A stretch of 64,000 nt of DNA from Anoxybacteroides voinovskiense (GCF_014196205.1 NZ_JACIDE010000008.1:88966-152965); one strand, 5' to 3'; positions 38,106 through 48,534 are shown, counted from the stretch's first letter. The notes: generated by a model not told the origin, from the letters alone. Program-made: numbers and translations.

Positions 38106-39391
38106 TCTTCTCCTCTCCTTTCTGTAAAAATATTGCCCGTAATCAAAACAATCCCTAAGAAAAGAAAAAATATACGATTATCAACAAGGTTCCCAGCTTT
38201 CAATGTGTTGATAAAACTATAAAGGACACATGCTAATAGCGTATGATCAACATATGCTACGTTTCCACGATGAAAAAAATAGTAGGACATGACTTGAATT
38301 AAAAGGAGTGTAAATAAAATAACCCCTGGTATCCCTAGTTCAGCGCCAATCTCTAAAAAAATGTTATGAGGATAAAGCCGCTCATCTATTCCCTCCACCT
38401 CAATTCCATACGCTCCGATGCCAACTCCTGTAAGCGGATGCGTACGAATCAAATTCATCGCTTGCTCCACATGATACGTACGATAGCGCGCATTGTCATC
38501 GCCTTGTGCATCTTCTATTGCACTTAATCTCGTAATTAACAATTCAAAACTGCTCGGAATAGCAACATATAAAGCAGTAAGCAAAACAAAAAACAAAAGA
38601 ACGAAACCAACGTATAATTTCATTTTCTTTTGCAATTTAAGCTTGCTAACTGCCACTACTACAATTACCGTCAACGGTAAAAAGAAAATAGGCGCCCTAG
38701 CCGCAGAATGCACCATTCCAACAACGTTGATAACAATCGCTATCCAAACTAGCCAATGTTTCGTCTTTGGATAAAAATAAAATAGGAAAATAAGAACTGA
38801 CAAACTACTAATAAATCCTAATGATAAGTAGTTGCTTCCAAAAACAGTTCTTGCCCCTGTCACTACCGATACAACGGACATAATTGTTCCAAGCGAAACA
38901 ATCGCTAACAAAACGTTCGCATATTTTTTTTGACTATCGACTAATATGAGCGGTAAAAAAAACGCTCCTCCTGTTAACAACAGCACTTTGACCGCCTTTT
39001 CAATAGCAGGGCCATTTGAATCTGTATATATTAAAGATAACATCATCCAAAATAAAAATAGCAACATAGTAAAGATTGAAACAGAACGGAAACGAGGCAG
39101 TACATCTTCTCTTTCTCGGTACATTTTAAAAAATGCCGCTAAAAGAGCAAGCCCAAATAAAACAACCGTTAAATCCGGTCCAGGAATAACTGATTTATAA
39201 AATCCAGAAAACACATAAAGCGGCAGAAGCATTTCTGGATAATTTCTAAACATCACGTATCCAACAGCAAGAAAAAACGGGATAAGTATACCTGCGGCAT
39301 GAATAAAAGTAAATAGCCCCGCAACAATCCCGAATAACGTAAACAACAGCCACGTCACCAGTTCACGGCGTGCAATTATCCATTGTTTCAA
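38102..39391 (-). CDS. O-antigen ligase/polymerase (Wzy_C) family protein
   Basis: A 429-residue polytopic membrane protein with about eleven helices. The Wzy_C domain holds the large outer loop with RYRTYHVEQAMNLI, THPLTGVGIGAYG and PHNIFLEIGAELGIPG, characteristic of O-antigen ligases and polymerases. With Wzx-type and Wzz-type genes beside it, it is probably the polymerase of the EPS. Both ends overlap neighbours by four bases. Confidence 0.85.
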   Translation of the reverse strand: MKQWIIARRELVTWLLFTLFGIVAGLFTFIHAAGILIPFFLAVGYVMFRNYPEMLLPLYVFSGFYKSVIPGPDLTVVLFGLALLAAFFKMYREREDVLPRFRSVSIFTMLLFLFWMMLSLIYTDSNGPAIEKAVKVLLLTGGAFFLPLILVDSQKKYANVLLAIVSLGTIMSVVSVVTGARTVFGSNYLSLGFISSLSVLIFLFYFYPKTKHWLVWIAIVINVVGMVHSAARAPIFFLPLTVIVVVAVSKLKLQKKMKLYVGFVLLFFVLLTALYVAIPSSFELLITRLSAIEDAQGDDNARYRTYHVEQAMNLIRTHPLTGVGIGAYGIEVEGIDERLYPHNIFLEIGAELGIPGVILFTLLLIQVMSYYFFHRGNVAYVDHTLLACVLYSFINTLKAGNLVDNRIFFLFLGIVLITGNIFTERRGEE

Positions 39392-40830
39392 TCTTCCATC
39401 CTCCTATGTTGTTTCCCACGCTTTATTAGAGCAACCGGCTTTTCTTTCTTTTTCTTATATTTTACATTTAGACGAAAATCAATATCGAAATATAATCCGT
39501 ATGTCTTTACTTTATCAAGATGACGAACTTGATACATTACTTCTTTTATCACTTCTTTCAGCGTGTGCCCTTTTTCCATAATGAGCATAAATACATCGGT
39601 ATATGGAAGGAATAATAGCGCATCGCTCACTTCCATCATCGAAATCGAAGGAGCAATGATGACCGTGTTAAACTCCTTTTTTAATTCGTTTAGCATTTGT
39701 TTAATAAATTGCTGGTTGCATAAAAACTCTCTCTCTAATACATTTACCGATAACCCTAAAAAATACAAATTTTTCTTCGTAGTGCAATAGAAAAAAGGAC
39801 GTATTTCCTCGACCGGAAAGTCGCAGTCGTACCGATGACCGATATCCCCTTCAATCGATTTCATGTTATGGTTCAAAAAATGTGGAAGCATGACAGGCTC
39901 GCTTTCTTGCTGAAGCAAGGCGGCGATGTTGCTACCGTTAAAAATGACACAAAGTGTTTTATCTCCTGCTTCTGCAAAAGTTTCTCCCATATCAAAGGCA
40001 ATACGTTGCGTCGCAATCCCACATTGCGGCGATGCAATCATATATGTAGCACCGTGCCCTTCTGTAGCGATAAGTTGGGCGCGAATTTTCCGCAGCGCAT
40101 CTTTATAACGGTCGTGCCTATCGCCTTCCACTAATTTTTTTATCATCCTTTTCGAAAACTCTTTTCGAATCAGTGCCGTCGATGGAATCGGTCCAAACAC
40201 CATTCCTTTGAATTCCCTTCTCGCGGCATATAACGACCGAAGCGTTGGATCAACGAAATCAAGAAATATCGCTAACCCTATGGCAGCAAACGCAGTAGCA
40301 ACCCCAGCAACGATAATGTTAAATAACGGTTTCGGCTTTACAGGGGCAATTTGTTCCTCCAACGATACATCATCGAGTATTTCGACATTTTCCACCCGAA
40401 TAATATTGCCGATTTCATTTTGAAATACTTCTAGTAATTTGTTAAGAATTAGTTTGACACGCTGCGGGTCAGTGCCTGTAACAGAAACTTTTACCACTTG
40501 CGAATCTTTTAACGGGGTGACTGTAATACTATCAAGTAACGTTTTCGGTGAAATGGACAAATTCAGTTCGTCCACTACAAATTTAGCGATTCGTTTTGAC
40601 TTTATAATCTCTCCATACGTATTGGCTAACTTCTGCGTTGTTAATACATCGTTATACTCAATCACTCCCTCCCCCGATTGCTTATTAATGAGTATTTTCG
40701 CATCCACCATATAGATAGAGGGAAGAAAGAAAAAAGACACAATTCCTGAAACAGACATTGCTAACAATGTAGTCAGCACAATTTTCTTTCTATGGTCGTT
40801 AATGATTCTTAAAACAGTATAAATATCCAT
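39388..40830 (-). CDS. Wzz chain-length protein fused to a degenerate BY-kinase domain
   Basis: The 480-residue product starts at ATG 40830 behind AAGGTGAG. The Wzz domain (about 1-195) has membrane helices near 18-38 and 165-190. The rest aligns with bacterial tyrosine kinases (CpsD/YwqD type), but the nucleotide site is lost. The Walker A position reads ASPQCGIATQ in place of GEGKST. The A' and B positions (LCVIFNGS, FNTVIIAPSI) lack the acidic residues, and the C-terminal tail is Lys/Arg-rich without a tyrosine cluster. It is probably a structural or regulatory pseudokinase. Confidence 0.8.
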   Translation of the reverse strand: MDIYTVLRIINDHRKKIVLTTLLAMSVSGIVSFFFLPSIYMVDAKILINKQSGEGVIEYNDVLTTQKLANTYGEIIKSKRIAKFVVDELNLSISPKTLLDSITVTPLKDSQVVKVSVTGTDPQRVKLILNKLLEVFQNEIGNIIRVENVEILDDVSLEEQIAPVKPKPLFNIIVAGVATAFAAIGLAIFLDFVDPTLRSLYAARREFKGMVFGPIPSTALIRKEFSKRMIKKLVEGDRHDRYKDALRKIRAQLIATEGHGATYMIASPQCGIATQRIAFDMGETFAEAGDKTLCVIFNGSNIAALLQQESEPVMLPHFLNHNMKSIEGDIGHRYDCDFPVEEIRPFFYCTTKKNLYFLGLSVNVLEREFLCNQQFIKQMLNELKKEFNTVIIAPSISMMEVSDALLFLPYTDVFMLIMEKGHTLKEVIKEVMYQVRHLDKVKTYGLYFDIDFRLNVKYKKKKEKPVALIKRGKQHRRMED

Positions 40831-40835
40831 GCTTC

Positions 40836-42446
40836 TCACCTTCCTTCCAATAAGTGTTTTGCATAAATGACCCACATCCGCTTCGTAGCAATCGATAAAA
40901 GACAATAAATAGACATAAACAATACGCTTAGCAAAAGCAGACGTACAAAAGGAACGATTGTTACTTGCCATTGAACGATTTGGCAAACAAGAGCAGCCGC
41001 AAGCGAGCAATAAAAAATGTACCCCATCTCCCGCCACGGTATATTCATATTAATCCAACACCATTTTTTTCTTAGCTTGTTGTGCAATAATATAGTCATG
41101 ATCGTTAAAGAAAGGGATGTGCCGAGCGCAATTCCTGCTATTCCGAACGGAAACATTAACAACAAAGAAAAAACGATGTTGAACAAAACGGCGTACATCC
41201 CATTCTTCACCGGTGTTTTCGTATCTTGGAGCGCATGAAAAATTTTAATATATACTTCCCTCACGCCATACACAATCAGCCCAAGCGCTAAACATCGAAC
41301 GACACTAGCGGTCATGAACACGTCTTCCTTACTAAATCGGCCTCTCCCAAAAAACACTTCCACTAATAGTTCACTTTCGCTAAAAATAAATACCACTAAC
41401 GGAACCATGACACTTTGCAACAAAATCATATACTTCTTCATCAAGTCCCATACTTTTGCTTCCTGCCTTGCTTGCACCCATTGGACAACGCTCGGATAAA
41501 CAACTGTAATCACCGCCGAAGCAATGACAGCTCCTCCAAACAGTGTTAAACGTCCGCCATATGCAAGTGCGGAAATGCTCCCTTCACCTAAAAAACTAGC
41601 AATAATGCGGTCGCATATAGGGGCTAGCTGTGTTACACTTGCACCAAACGAAATCGGTAAAAGTAAATAAAAAAATTTTTTTACATATTCATTGGAATGT
41701 GAAAATTTTTCTGTTACAAATCCATATCCGCTCCGCTTCATTTCTATCGTTAAAAGTAGCGCATAAAAAAGCAAGCCTCCTAAAATCGTAAGAGCAATGA
41801 TATGAATAGAAACTGTATCTTTCTGTAAAAAAAGAAGAACGAAAAAGAGCAACAGTGTACCAATGTTCATAAAAATTCCTTTAAGCGAGGTGACAAAAAA
41901 CTTCTTCTCGCTATGCAAATACCCAGATACAACCGCAATGTAAACGTGAAGAACGATGCCCCAAAAACTAATTTTCGTATTTTCAATCGCCAGTTGGCGA
42001 CCTTCCTCTGAAAACCCCGGCGCAAAAAAAGAAACAAACATTGGTGCTGATAGGTTGCCTAATATGCTAACGAAAAACGCATAAAAAACTAATTGGATAA
42101 ACAAATGATTGCTGAAAGATAACGCTTCTCTTTTTCCGTGGCGATTCTTTACTTCTTCGTAAATAGTAATATATAACGTCGTCATACTAACCGAGATCGT
42201 TCCGAAAATAGTAAATGGGAGCGACTGAGCAATTTGGAATGCATCGTTCTCCATCCCTGCCCCTAAAAACAACGCAAGAAACATATCCCGAAGAAAACCA
42301 AGCCCTTTGCTTACTAGCCCAACGAACACAATCAATACCGTACTAATCGCTACTCTATTCATTACAGGCGCTGATTGCTTCATCGTCTTTCTCTGTTTAT
42401 AGAAACGTTCCGTGATGCCATTTTCCTTCTCGCTACTGTTTGCCAC
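40836..42446 (-). CDS. MurJ/MVF-family lipid-linked oligosaccharide flippase
   Basis: The 536-residue product starts at GTG 42446, right after the stop of the upstream gene and spaced from GAGGTGG. About fourteen helices; SKGLGFLRDMFLALFLGAG and QIAQSLPFTIFG at the N-terminus match the MurJ/MVF group more than classical Wzx. In this operon it is the only flippase, so it probably exports the lipid-linked EPS unit. A lipid II role is less likely given the context. Confidence 0.82.
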   Translation of the reverse strand: MANSSEKENGITERFYKQRKTMKQSAPVMNRVAISTVLIVFVGLVSKGLGFLRDMFLALFLGAGMENDAFQIAQSLPFTIFGTISVSMTTLYITIYEEVKNRHGKREALSFSNHLFIQLVFYAFFVSILGNLSAPMFVSFFAPGFSEEGRQLAIENTKISFWGIVLHVYIAVVSGYLHSEKKFFVTSLKGIFMNIGTLLLFFVLLFLQKDTVSIHIIALTILGGLLFYALLLTIEMKRSGYGFVTEKFSHSNEYVKKFFYLLLPISFGASVTQLAPICDRIIASFLGEGSISALAYGGRLTLFGGAVIASAVITVVYPSVVQWVQARQEAKVWDLMKKYMILLQSVMVPLVVFIFSESELLVEVFFGRGRFSKEDVFMTASVVRCLALGLIVYGVREVYIKIFHALQDTKTPVKNGMYAVLFNIVFSLLLMFPFGIAGIALGTSLSLTIMTILLHNKLRKKWCWINMNIPWREMGYIFYCSLAAALVCQIVQWQVTIVPFVRLLLLSVLFMSIYCLLSIATKRMWVIYAKHLLEGR

Positions 42447-42448
42447 AA

Positions 42449-43687
42449 TCACCACCTCTTTCTTTTCTCTCTCGACACGTCCGCACGGCATGCCTCCAAA
42501 AAGCGATTTGCTATTTTGTCGATGCGGTAATGTTCTATATAACGCGTACTACGTTGTTTGATTCTCCCTTTTTCTTGTTCCTCTAGCTGCAAAAGTGTTC
42601 TTAATCCATGCGCCATTTGTTCGGCATCTTCAGGCGGAACTGTAATTCCTGCCGCAGCCTCTTGGACAATATCGTTATAAACCTCGCCAGCAAACAGCAC
42701 CGGCTTTCCAACTAATAAATAGTCGAACAATTTATTCAAGCTAATGCCATATTGATAAATCGGAGACTTTCTCATCGACACGATGAGAACATCTGCTTCT
42801 GATAATACAGCGGCAATAGATGCTTTCGGGACTGGGTCAAAAAAATAGCAGTGGTGTATATCGCTAGCTAATCGAACTAACTTCTCTTTCTCCGGTCCAT
42901 TCCCAATAAAAACGTAAGCTACTTCCTCTTCGCTCAGCAACCGCGCGCTCTCCACCACCACTTCGAGTGCATTGGCATGACCGTGCGCTCCTGCGTACAT
43001 CGCGATGTTTTTATGCTTTTTTCGAATTTCCTTTAGCTTTTGGCAGAGAGGATTATTGGCCTGCGAAAGCGCCTGTGTGCCGGCAACGCCGTTAGGAATA
43101 TAAACCGTTTTTTCTCGAGTGCCTCCTTTTGAAACAATGTAGTCCACCGCTCCAGGCAACAATGTAATAATCCGGTCTGCTCTTTTATACACAAATGCCT
43201 CAATAAAGAAAAACAGCCTCGCTAATAAGCTTTTTTCTGTAATTGCTCCCATATCAATCAACGTTCTTGGCCATAAATCGCGAACCTCAACAACAAACGT
43301 CGCTTTTTTCCATCTGCTTAACACATATGCTGCAAGACAAGCAAAAAGATGTACGGAAGAGCCAACAATGGCATCAGGTTTTTCCTTTCTCATCCCCCCA
43401 ACTACAATTGCAACGAAACAATACGTAATCATATTAATCATTCGCCCAATGCTATTTCCGTTATAAGGGAACGTCCATATCCAATCAAATAAAACACCGT
43501 TCACCTCTTCGGAAAAAAACTTCTTGTTACTCCGAAAACGGAACGTGTAATGAACAAAACTGCTTGCGATAATGCGAACACGGTGCCCTTTTTTCACTAA
43601 CTCATGTGCAATGTCATAATGCCGTGTTCCTCCCGCTTCATTTGGCTTTAATGCATAGTGGTTCAATATCCATATATTCATCCTCAC
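42449..43687 (-). CDS. Glycosyltransferase family 4
   Basis: A 412-residue GT-B enzyme. The N-terminal half has NHYALKPNEAGGTRHYDIAH and FVVEVRDLWPRTLIDMG, known from WbuB-like N-acetyl-fucosaminyl-type transferases. The donor half has MYAGAHGHANALEVV and FIGNGPEKEKLV. The start overlaps the upstream stop by four bases. It probably extends the lipid-linked diNAcBac-type primer. The donor sugar is unknown. Confidence 0.85.
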   Translation of the reverse strand: MRMNIWILNHYALKPNEAGGTRHYDIAHELVKKGHRVRIIASSFVHYTFRFRSNKKFFSEEVNGVLFDWIWTFPYNGNSIGRMINMITYCFVAIVVGGMRKEKPDAIVGSSVHLFACLAAYVLSRWKKATFVVEVRDLWPRTLIDMGAITEKSLLARLFFFIEAFVYKRADRIITLLPGAVDYIVSKGGTREKTVYIPNGVAGTQALSQANNPLCQKLKEIRKKHKNIAMYAGAHGHANALEVVVESARLLSEEEVAYVFIGNGPEKEKLVRLASDIHHCYFFDPVPKASIAAVLSEADVLIVSMRKSPIYQYGISLNKLFDYLLVGKPVLFAGEVYNDIVQEAAAGITVPPEDAEQMAHGLRTLLQLEEQEKGRIKQRSTRYIEHYRIDKIANRFLEACRADVSREKRKRW

Positions 43688-44805
43688 TTCCGCTCCTTTT
43701 CGGACGAAAGAGTGCTATATAAATGAAGCAACTTCTTTGCTTCTTGGTTCCAGTTATATTTTTCCCTTACGATAGTTCTCCCGTTCTCTCCCATCTTTTT
43801 CGCCTCTTCTTCATGCTCGATGATAAATTGAATAGCGTTTGCAATGCTTTGGACATCTAACGGATCGACGCAAATCCCACACTGATGCTGCTGAACAATT
43901 TGTTTCCATAAAGGGAAATCCGAACAAATAACAGGAATGCCCGCGGCCATATATTCGAACATTTTCACTGGCAGCGAATCAACGTAATTGGCAATCGGGT
44001 GGAGCAAAACAAGCCCACCACGCGACCGCTGCAACGTCCGTTTGACCCCTTCCCGATCTAAAAAACCTAGCTCTTCTACGCACTTCCAACCATCCGCATG
44101 AATGGCGTTCTCCCGATCACGCCAATAGAAAAAACGTCCTGCAAGCAATAACTTAACACCATGAATGATACTCATGGCATCTAGCATATGAAAAATTCCT
44201 CTAGCAGTCGTCAACCCGCCAATATAACAAACCGCCCTCTCTTTCTGTTCCCATCCATCCTCAGCAAACGATAATTCTCGTAAAATAGGATAGTTGCTTA
44301 CTACGACGGTCTGGCAACCAAGCCGAAGAAATCGCTCCGCGATAACAGAGGTAGCGGCGACAATTGCTGATAGCCGTTTTGCCACCCTATTTTCGATCCA
44401 TTCATACATAAAGGAAACTACTCTTCGTAAAGGGGAAGGAATCCATTCTTTATACAGCAGTTGGCGTGGAACATCTTCGTGAACGTCGTAAATAACATGC
44501 TTCCCTTTTCTTTTGAGTAACAATCCAACAAGCAGCAGTTCGGGGTCGTGAAAATGATAGACTTGTGCATCAATTTCTATCGCTTTTTTGTAAAGCTGAT
44601 AGACGGTTTTAACCATGCGCAGCAACCTGTTCGTCACGGCTTTCTTGCCGGTTGAATGCAGTACAACACCGTGTGCTCTCTCTTTGTCAACATATGGGGA
44701 AACAAGATGAACGTCATGTCCTGCCTCTGCTAACGTGCAACACTCTTTTAAAAAAATTCTCGGATCATCCCATGGATGAACAGACGTTAGATGACAAACT
44801 TTCAT
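43684..44805 (-). CDS. Glycosyltransferase family 4
   Basis: A 373-residue GT-B enzyme. ATG 44805 is chosen because AAAGGTG lies six bases before it. N-terminal MKVCHLTSVHPWDDPRIFLK, central VIYDVHEDVPRQLLYKEW, and the donor half with YIGGLTTARGIFHML and MFEYMAAGIPVICSDFPLW. It resembles EPS transferases of the EpsD/EpsF kind without a clear orthologue. Confidence 0.85.
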   Translation of the reverse strand: MKVCHLTSVHPWDDPRIFLKECCTLAEAGHDVHLVSPYVDKERAHGVVLHSTGKKAVTNRLLRMVKTVYQLYKKAIEIDAQVYHFHDPELLLVGLLLKRKGKHVIYDVHEDVPRQLLYKEWIPSPLRRVVSFMYEWIENRVAKRLSAIVAATSVIAERFLRLGCQTVVVSNYPILRELSFAEDGWEQKERAVCYIGGLTTARGIFHMLDAMSIIHGVKLLLAGRFFYWRDRENAIHADGWKCVEELGFLDREGVKRTLQRSRGGLVLLHPIANYVDSLPVKMFEYMAAGIPVICSDFPLWKQIVQQHQCGICVDPLDVQSIANAIQFIIEHEEEAKKMGENGRTIVREKYNWNQEAKKLLHLYSTLSSEKERK

Positions 44806-44820
44806 ATAACCCACCTTTAT

Positions 44821-46701
44821 TTACACAAATAATGAAGTATCTTTTTCGTTTCGATCGTCTTTTTTGCGATAGGCAGCTGGCTGGTAAGAAGGCACTAGCT
44901 CTCCTAAAATGTCAACCACGTCATCAGGGCGTTTTTCTACATACTCCCCTAACTTTTCTAATAGCGAGAATAATTGAATAACGCTCATCGACTCCGATGG
45001 AGAAATAAAGATTCGGTCGTTTTTCGTCACTGCTGCTTTTTCTTTCTCCGTCAATAATTCTTCAAAAAGTTTCTCTCCTTCCCGTATGCCGGTATAAACG
45101 ATTGGAATATCGACGTCTGGTTCCAACCCAAATAAACGAATAAGGTCTTTTGCCAAATCCACAATTTTCACAGGCTCTCCCATATCGAGCAAAAATACTT
45201 CTCCTCCTTTCGCCAATGCTCCTGCTTGCAACACGAGTTGAACCGCTTCTGGGATGGTCATAAAATACCGCATCATCTCCGGGTGAGTGACCGTCACTGG
45301 ACCTCCTCGTTTAATTTGTTGTTTAAATGTAGGAAGGACGCTTCCACGGCTGCCAAGCACATTGCCAAATCTCACCGCACAAAAACAAGTAGCGCTCGAG
45401 CCATTCATCGCTTGCACAATCATTTCGGCAATTCGCTTCGTTGCTCCCATAATGCTTGTTGGATTAACTGCTTTATCCGTCGAAATCATCACAAACTTTT
45501 CTGCTTGAAACCAATCTGCCAGCTCTGCTAAATGCTTCGTACCAAACACGTTATTCGTAATCGCCTCGATCGGATGCTGTTCCATTAATGGGACATGCTT
45601 ATGCGCTGCTGCATGAAAAATAATGTGCGGGCGAAAAGTTGCAAAAATGTCTGTAAGTCTTTTTTTGTCGCGAATATCGGCAATAATCGGAACGACATGC
45701 AAGTGAGGAAACGACGTTTTCAATTGTTGTTCTATTTCATAAATGCTGTTTTCTCCATGACCGAGCAAAAGAAGTTGGTGCGGTTCAAAACGGGAAATTT
45801 GACGACATAACTCAGCCCCAATGGAACCACCTGCCCCTGTGACAAGCACTACTTTTCCGCGAATATAATGGACGATTTCTTTTAAATCAAGATCTACCGG
45901 CTCACGCTTTAACAAATCTTCCATTTCGATATTGCGGAGCACGTCCATAGACACATTCCCGCTAATCCAGTCACGGACGCAAGGTAAAATTTTTATTGTG
46001 CATGGGGTTTGCCTACATATATGGACGATTTCCTTTATTTCTTTCCCGCTTGCGCTAGGAATAGCAACAATAATCGTTTCAATTTTCATTTTTTTTACGA
46101 TATAAGGAATGGAAAAGCGGTCGCCAACCACTTTTAACCCGTTAATGACGAGATGTTGCTTACGCGGATCGTCATCCACAATCGCCACAGGCCAGTAACA
46201 GCTTAATTTGCTATTTTTTAGTTCTTTAATAATTAATTTTCCACCTTCTCCTGCTCCGACGATTAGCGTTCTTTTCCGTTGCTCGGCACTCCGCTGCTGG
46301 AAAAAGTAAAATTCATATATACAACGAGGAACAAGTCGCATCAGTCCAACAGAACAAATCGTGATAAACCAACTCATCACATATATAGAACGTGGAATAA
46401 GGAAGTCGAATAATAGTCCGTTCAGCAAAAGAAAGCTAATGCTTCCAAGCGTAACCGCTTGAACAACAGAATAAAGCTCTTCTGTGCCCGCATAACGCCA
46501 CACGCGATGGTAAAGTTTCAACCGATGAAAAAACAAGACATGACAAACAATAAAAAGCAAAGCTAACCAAGGAAAAGGCCGTAAAAATTTTTCTGGTATA
46601 GAAAATTCAAACCGCAAAAGGTACGCGCTTACTAAACTTCCGAATAACAAAACCGTATCTGCAACGAAAAACAACATTATTTTTCTATTAAGCACCTTCA
46701 T
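44821..46701 (-). CDS. Membrane UDP-GlcNAc 4,6-dehydratase (PglF/CapD/EpsC type)
   Basis: A 626-residue enzyme: four N-terminal membrane helices (about 8-125), a first Rossmann-like domain (TLIVGAGEGGKLIIKEL), then the SDR catalytic domain (VLVTGAGGSIGAELCRQI, STDKAVNPTSIMGATKR). As in other PglF/CapD enzymes the usual SDR tyrosine is Met, with Lys four residues later. It makes the 4-keto-6-deoxy sugar, first step to UDP-diNAc-bacillosamine. B. subtilis EpsC is the counterpart. It lies directly after the aminotransferase gene. Confidence 0.92.
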   Translation of the reverse strand: MKVLNRKIMLFFVADTVLLFGSLVSAYLLRFEFSIPEKFLRPFPWLALLFIVCHVLFFHRLKLYHRVWRYAGTEELYSVVQAVTLGSISFLLLNGLLFDFLIPRSIYVMSWFITICSVGLMRLVPRCIYEFYFFQQRSAEQRKRTLIVGAGEGGKLIIKELKNSKLSCYWPVAIVDDDPRKQHLVINGLKVVGDRFSIPYIVKKMKIETIIVAIPSASGKEIKEIVHICRQTPCTIKILPCVRDWISGNVSMDVLRNIEMEDLLKREPVDLDLKEIVHYIRGKVVLVTGAGGSIGAELCRQISRFEPHQLLLLGHGENSIYEIEQQLKTSFPHLHVVPIIADIRDKKRLTDIFATFRPHIIFHAAAHKHVPLMEQHPIEAITNNVFGTKHLAELADWFQAEKFVMISTDKAVNPTSIMGATKRIAEMIVQAMNGSSATCFCAVRFGNVLGSRGSVLPTFKQQIKRGGPVTVTHPEMMRYFMTIPEAVQLVLQAGALAKGGEVFLLDMGEPVKIVDLAKDLIRLFGLEPDVDIPIVYTGIREGEKLFEELLTEKEKAAVTKNDRIFISPSESMSVIQLFSLLEKLGEYVEKRPDDVVDILGELVPSYQPAAYRKKDDRNEKDTSLFV

Positions 46702-46716
46702 CTCTCCGTTTCTCCT

Positions 46717-47871
46717 TTAACAACTCCTTACTTGTAATTTCTGTAAAAAGGCAGTGATTACTTTGTTTTGTTCTTCTGCTGTCATAGCCGACCCAGACGG
46801 CAAACATAATCCGTTCGCAAAAAGATTCTCAGACACACTTACGTCCTCTTCATGTGGATAGTACATAGCCCCTCGAAACAACGGCTGAAGATGAAGCGGC
46901 TTCCAAACACATCTCGCCTCGATTTTTTGTTCAGCTAATGCTCGAATAATAGCAAGCGGATTAACACCGACCTTCTCTTCCTCAATTGTGAGAACCGTCA
47001 GCCATCGGTTGGATCGTGAATCGGGAAGTTCCGGCATAAACGAAACACCGTCTATATGCTGCAACGCTTGAACGTAGCGAGCAAAAATCGCACGTCTTGC
47101 TGCCACTCGTTCATCAAGCACTTCTAATTGTGCCCTCCCGATTCCTGCTAAAATATTGCTCATCCGATAGTTGTATCCAACCGTATGATGTTGATAATAC
47201 AAGGCTGGATCGCGAGCTTGCGTCGATAAAAAGCGAGCCTTTTCAATGGCTGCTTCATCATTGGAAATAAGGGCACCACCTCCGGAAGTAGTGATGATTT
47301 TATTTCCATTAAAGGAGTAAACGCCAAACATGCCAAAAGAACCGCTTTTTTTTCCTTTATATTCTGAGCCGAGTGATTCCGCAGCATCTTCGATGACAGG
47401 AACATCATACTGTTGGCAAATGGAGAGCAATTCATCCATTTTTGCGCTCTGTCCATACAAATTGACGATAATCACCGCTTTCGGAAGACGTCCTTTTCGA
47501 GCTGCTTCGCGCAATGCCCTTTCAAGCGCAAGCGGGGACATATTCCACGACTCTGGCTCTGAATCAATGAAAACAGGGGTCGCTCCTTGATATAAAATAG
47601 GGTTGGCGCTAGCGACAAACGTTAACGTAGAACAAAATACGACATCGCCTCTCCCGACATTTAACAGCCGTAAAGCAAGGTGGATCGCTGCTGTCCCAGA
47701 ACTAACAGCCAATGCTTTTTTTACCCCGGCATAGTTTTCCAATGCACATTCAAATGCTTCAACGTTCGGTCCAAGCGGAGCAACCCAATTAGTGGAAAAT
47801 GCTAAGTTAATATATTTTTGCTCCTGCCCCGTCATATGCGGGGGAGATAAATAAATGTTATATGTACTCAT
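46717..47871 (-). CDS. PLP aminotransferase (PglE/EpsN type)
   Basis: A 384-residue DegT-family enzyme. Motifs: VSSGTAAIHLALRLLNVG, EDAAESLGSEYKGKKSG and PLP-lysine segment SFNGNKIITTSGGGAL. It starts MSTYNIYLSPPHMTGQEQKY, as EpsN/PglE enzymes do. It aminates C4 of the 4-keto intermediate from the dehydratase encoded next. Good RBS (AGGAGA). Confidence 0.92.
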   Translation of the reverse strand: MSTYNIYLSPPHMTGQEQKYINLAFSTNWVAPLGPNVEAFECALENYAGVKKALAVSSGTAAIHLALRLLNVGRGDVVFCSTLTFVASANPILYQGATPVFIDSEPESWNMSPLALERALREAARKGRLPKAVIIVNLYGQSAKMDELLSICQQYDVPVIEDAAESLGSEYKGKKSGSFGMFGVYSFNGNKIITTSGGGALISNDEAAIEKARFLSTQARDPALYYQHHTVGYNYRMSNILAGIGRAQLEVLDERVAARRAIFARYVQALQHIDGVSFMPELPDSRSNRWLTVLTIEEEKVGVNPLAIIRALAEQKIEARCVWKPLHLQPLFRGAMYYPHEEDVSVSENLFANGLCLPSGSAMTAEEQNKVITAFLQKLQVRSC

Positions 47872-47886
47872 CTCTCTTCTCCTGCA

Positions 47887-48534
47887 CTACGTCTGAAATT
47901 TTATCGGTTTCGCGGGTACGCCGACAGCCGTGCAGTATGCCGGAATATTTCTGACTACAACCGCTCCCGCACCGATGACCGAGTATTCTCCTACCGAAAG
48001 CCCTTGAATAATGGTTGCATTAGTCCCGAAATCAACACACCGACCTAAATGGACATTTCCTGCAATCGCAGCACGGGGAAGGATAGTCGCAAAATCATCG
48101 ATAGTCGCATCATGCCCAATCGTGCAGTGCGAATGAATCGTGACAAAACTGCCGATTTTAATGTTGCAAGTAAGCACACTTCCTGCACCGATGACATTTC
48201 CAACGCCCATCTTCGTTGTATTCGAGAGAATGACGCTCGGATGAATAATGTTCGGATATTGTATATGCAAACAGCGCGCTAGCCGCTGAACTACCGCTTC
48301 CCTCACTCGTGATGAACCAATGCCGATGACGACGCTTATTTCTTCATCTAAAGACGCTAGCCATTGTCCTGTACCAATGACAGGATATCCATTGATATAC
48401 GTTCCGACGTTATCGCTATTGTCATCGACAAACCCTTTTATGTACCATGTCGGTTGCTTTTCATTAATTTGTTCAATGAAAAAAGCTATTTCTCTAGCAA
48501 ACCCGCCAGCTCCATAAATAACAATCTCTTTCAT
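47887..48534 (-). CDS. Sugar O/N-acetyltransferase (PglD/EpsM type)
   Basis: A 215-residue enzyme with an N-terminal nucleotide-sugar-binding domain (IYGAGGFAREIAFFIEQ) and a left-handed beta-helix. The helix contains the general-base histidine segment TIHSHCTIGHDATIDD and IAGNVHLG. It acetylates the 4-amino sugar with acetyl-CoA, giving UDP-diNAcBac. The start overlaps the stop of the sugar-transferase gene (ATGA). Confidence 0.9.
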   Translation of the reverse strand: MKEIVIYGAGGFAREIAFFIEQINEKQPTWYIKGFVDDNSDNVGTYINGYPVIGTGQWLASLDEEISVVIGIGSSRVREAVVQRLARCLHIQYPNIIHPSVILSNTTKMGVGNVIGAGSVLTCNIKIGSFVTIHSHCTIGHDATIDDFATILPRAAIAGNVHLGRCVDFGTNATIIQGLSVGEYSVIGAGAVVVRNIPAYCTAVGVPAKPIKFQT

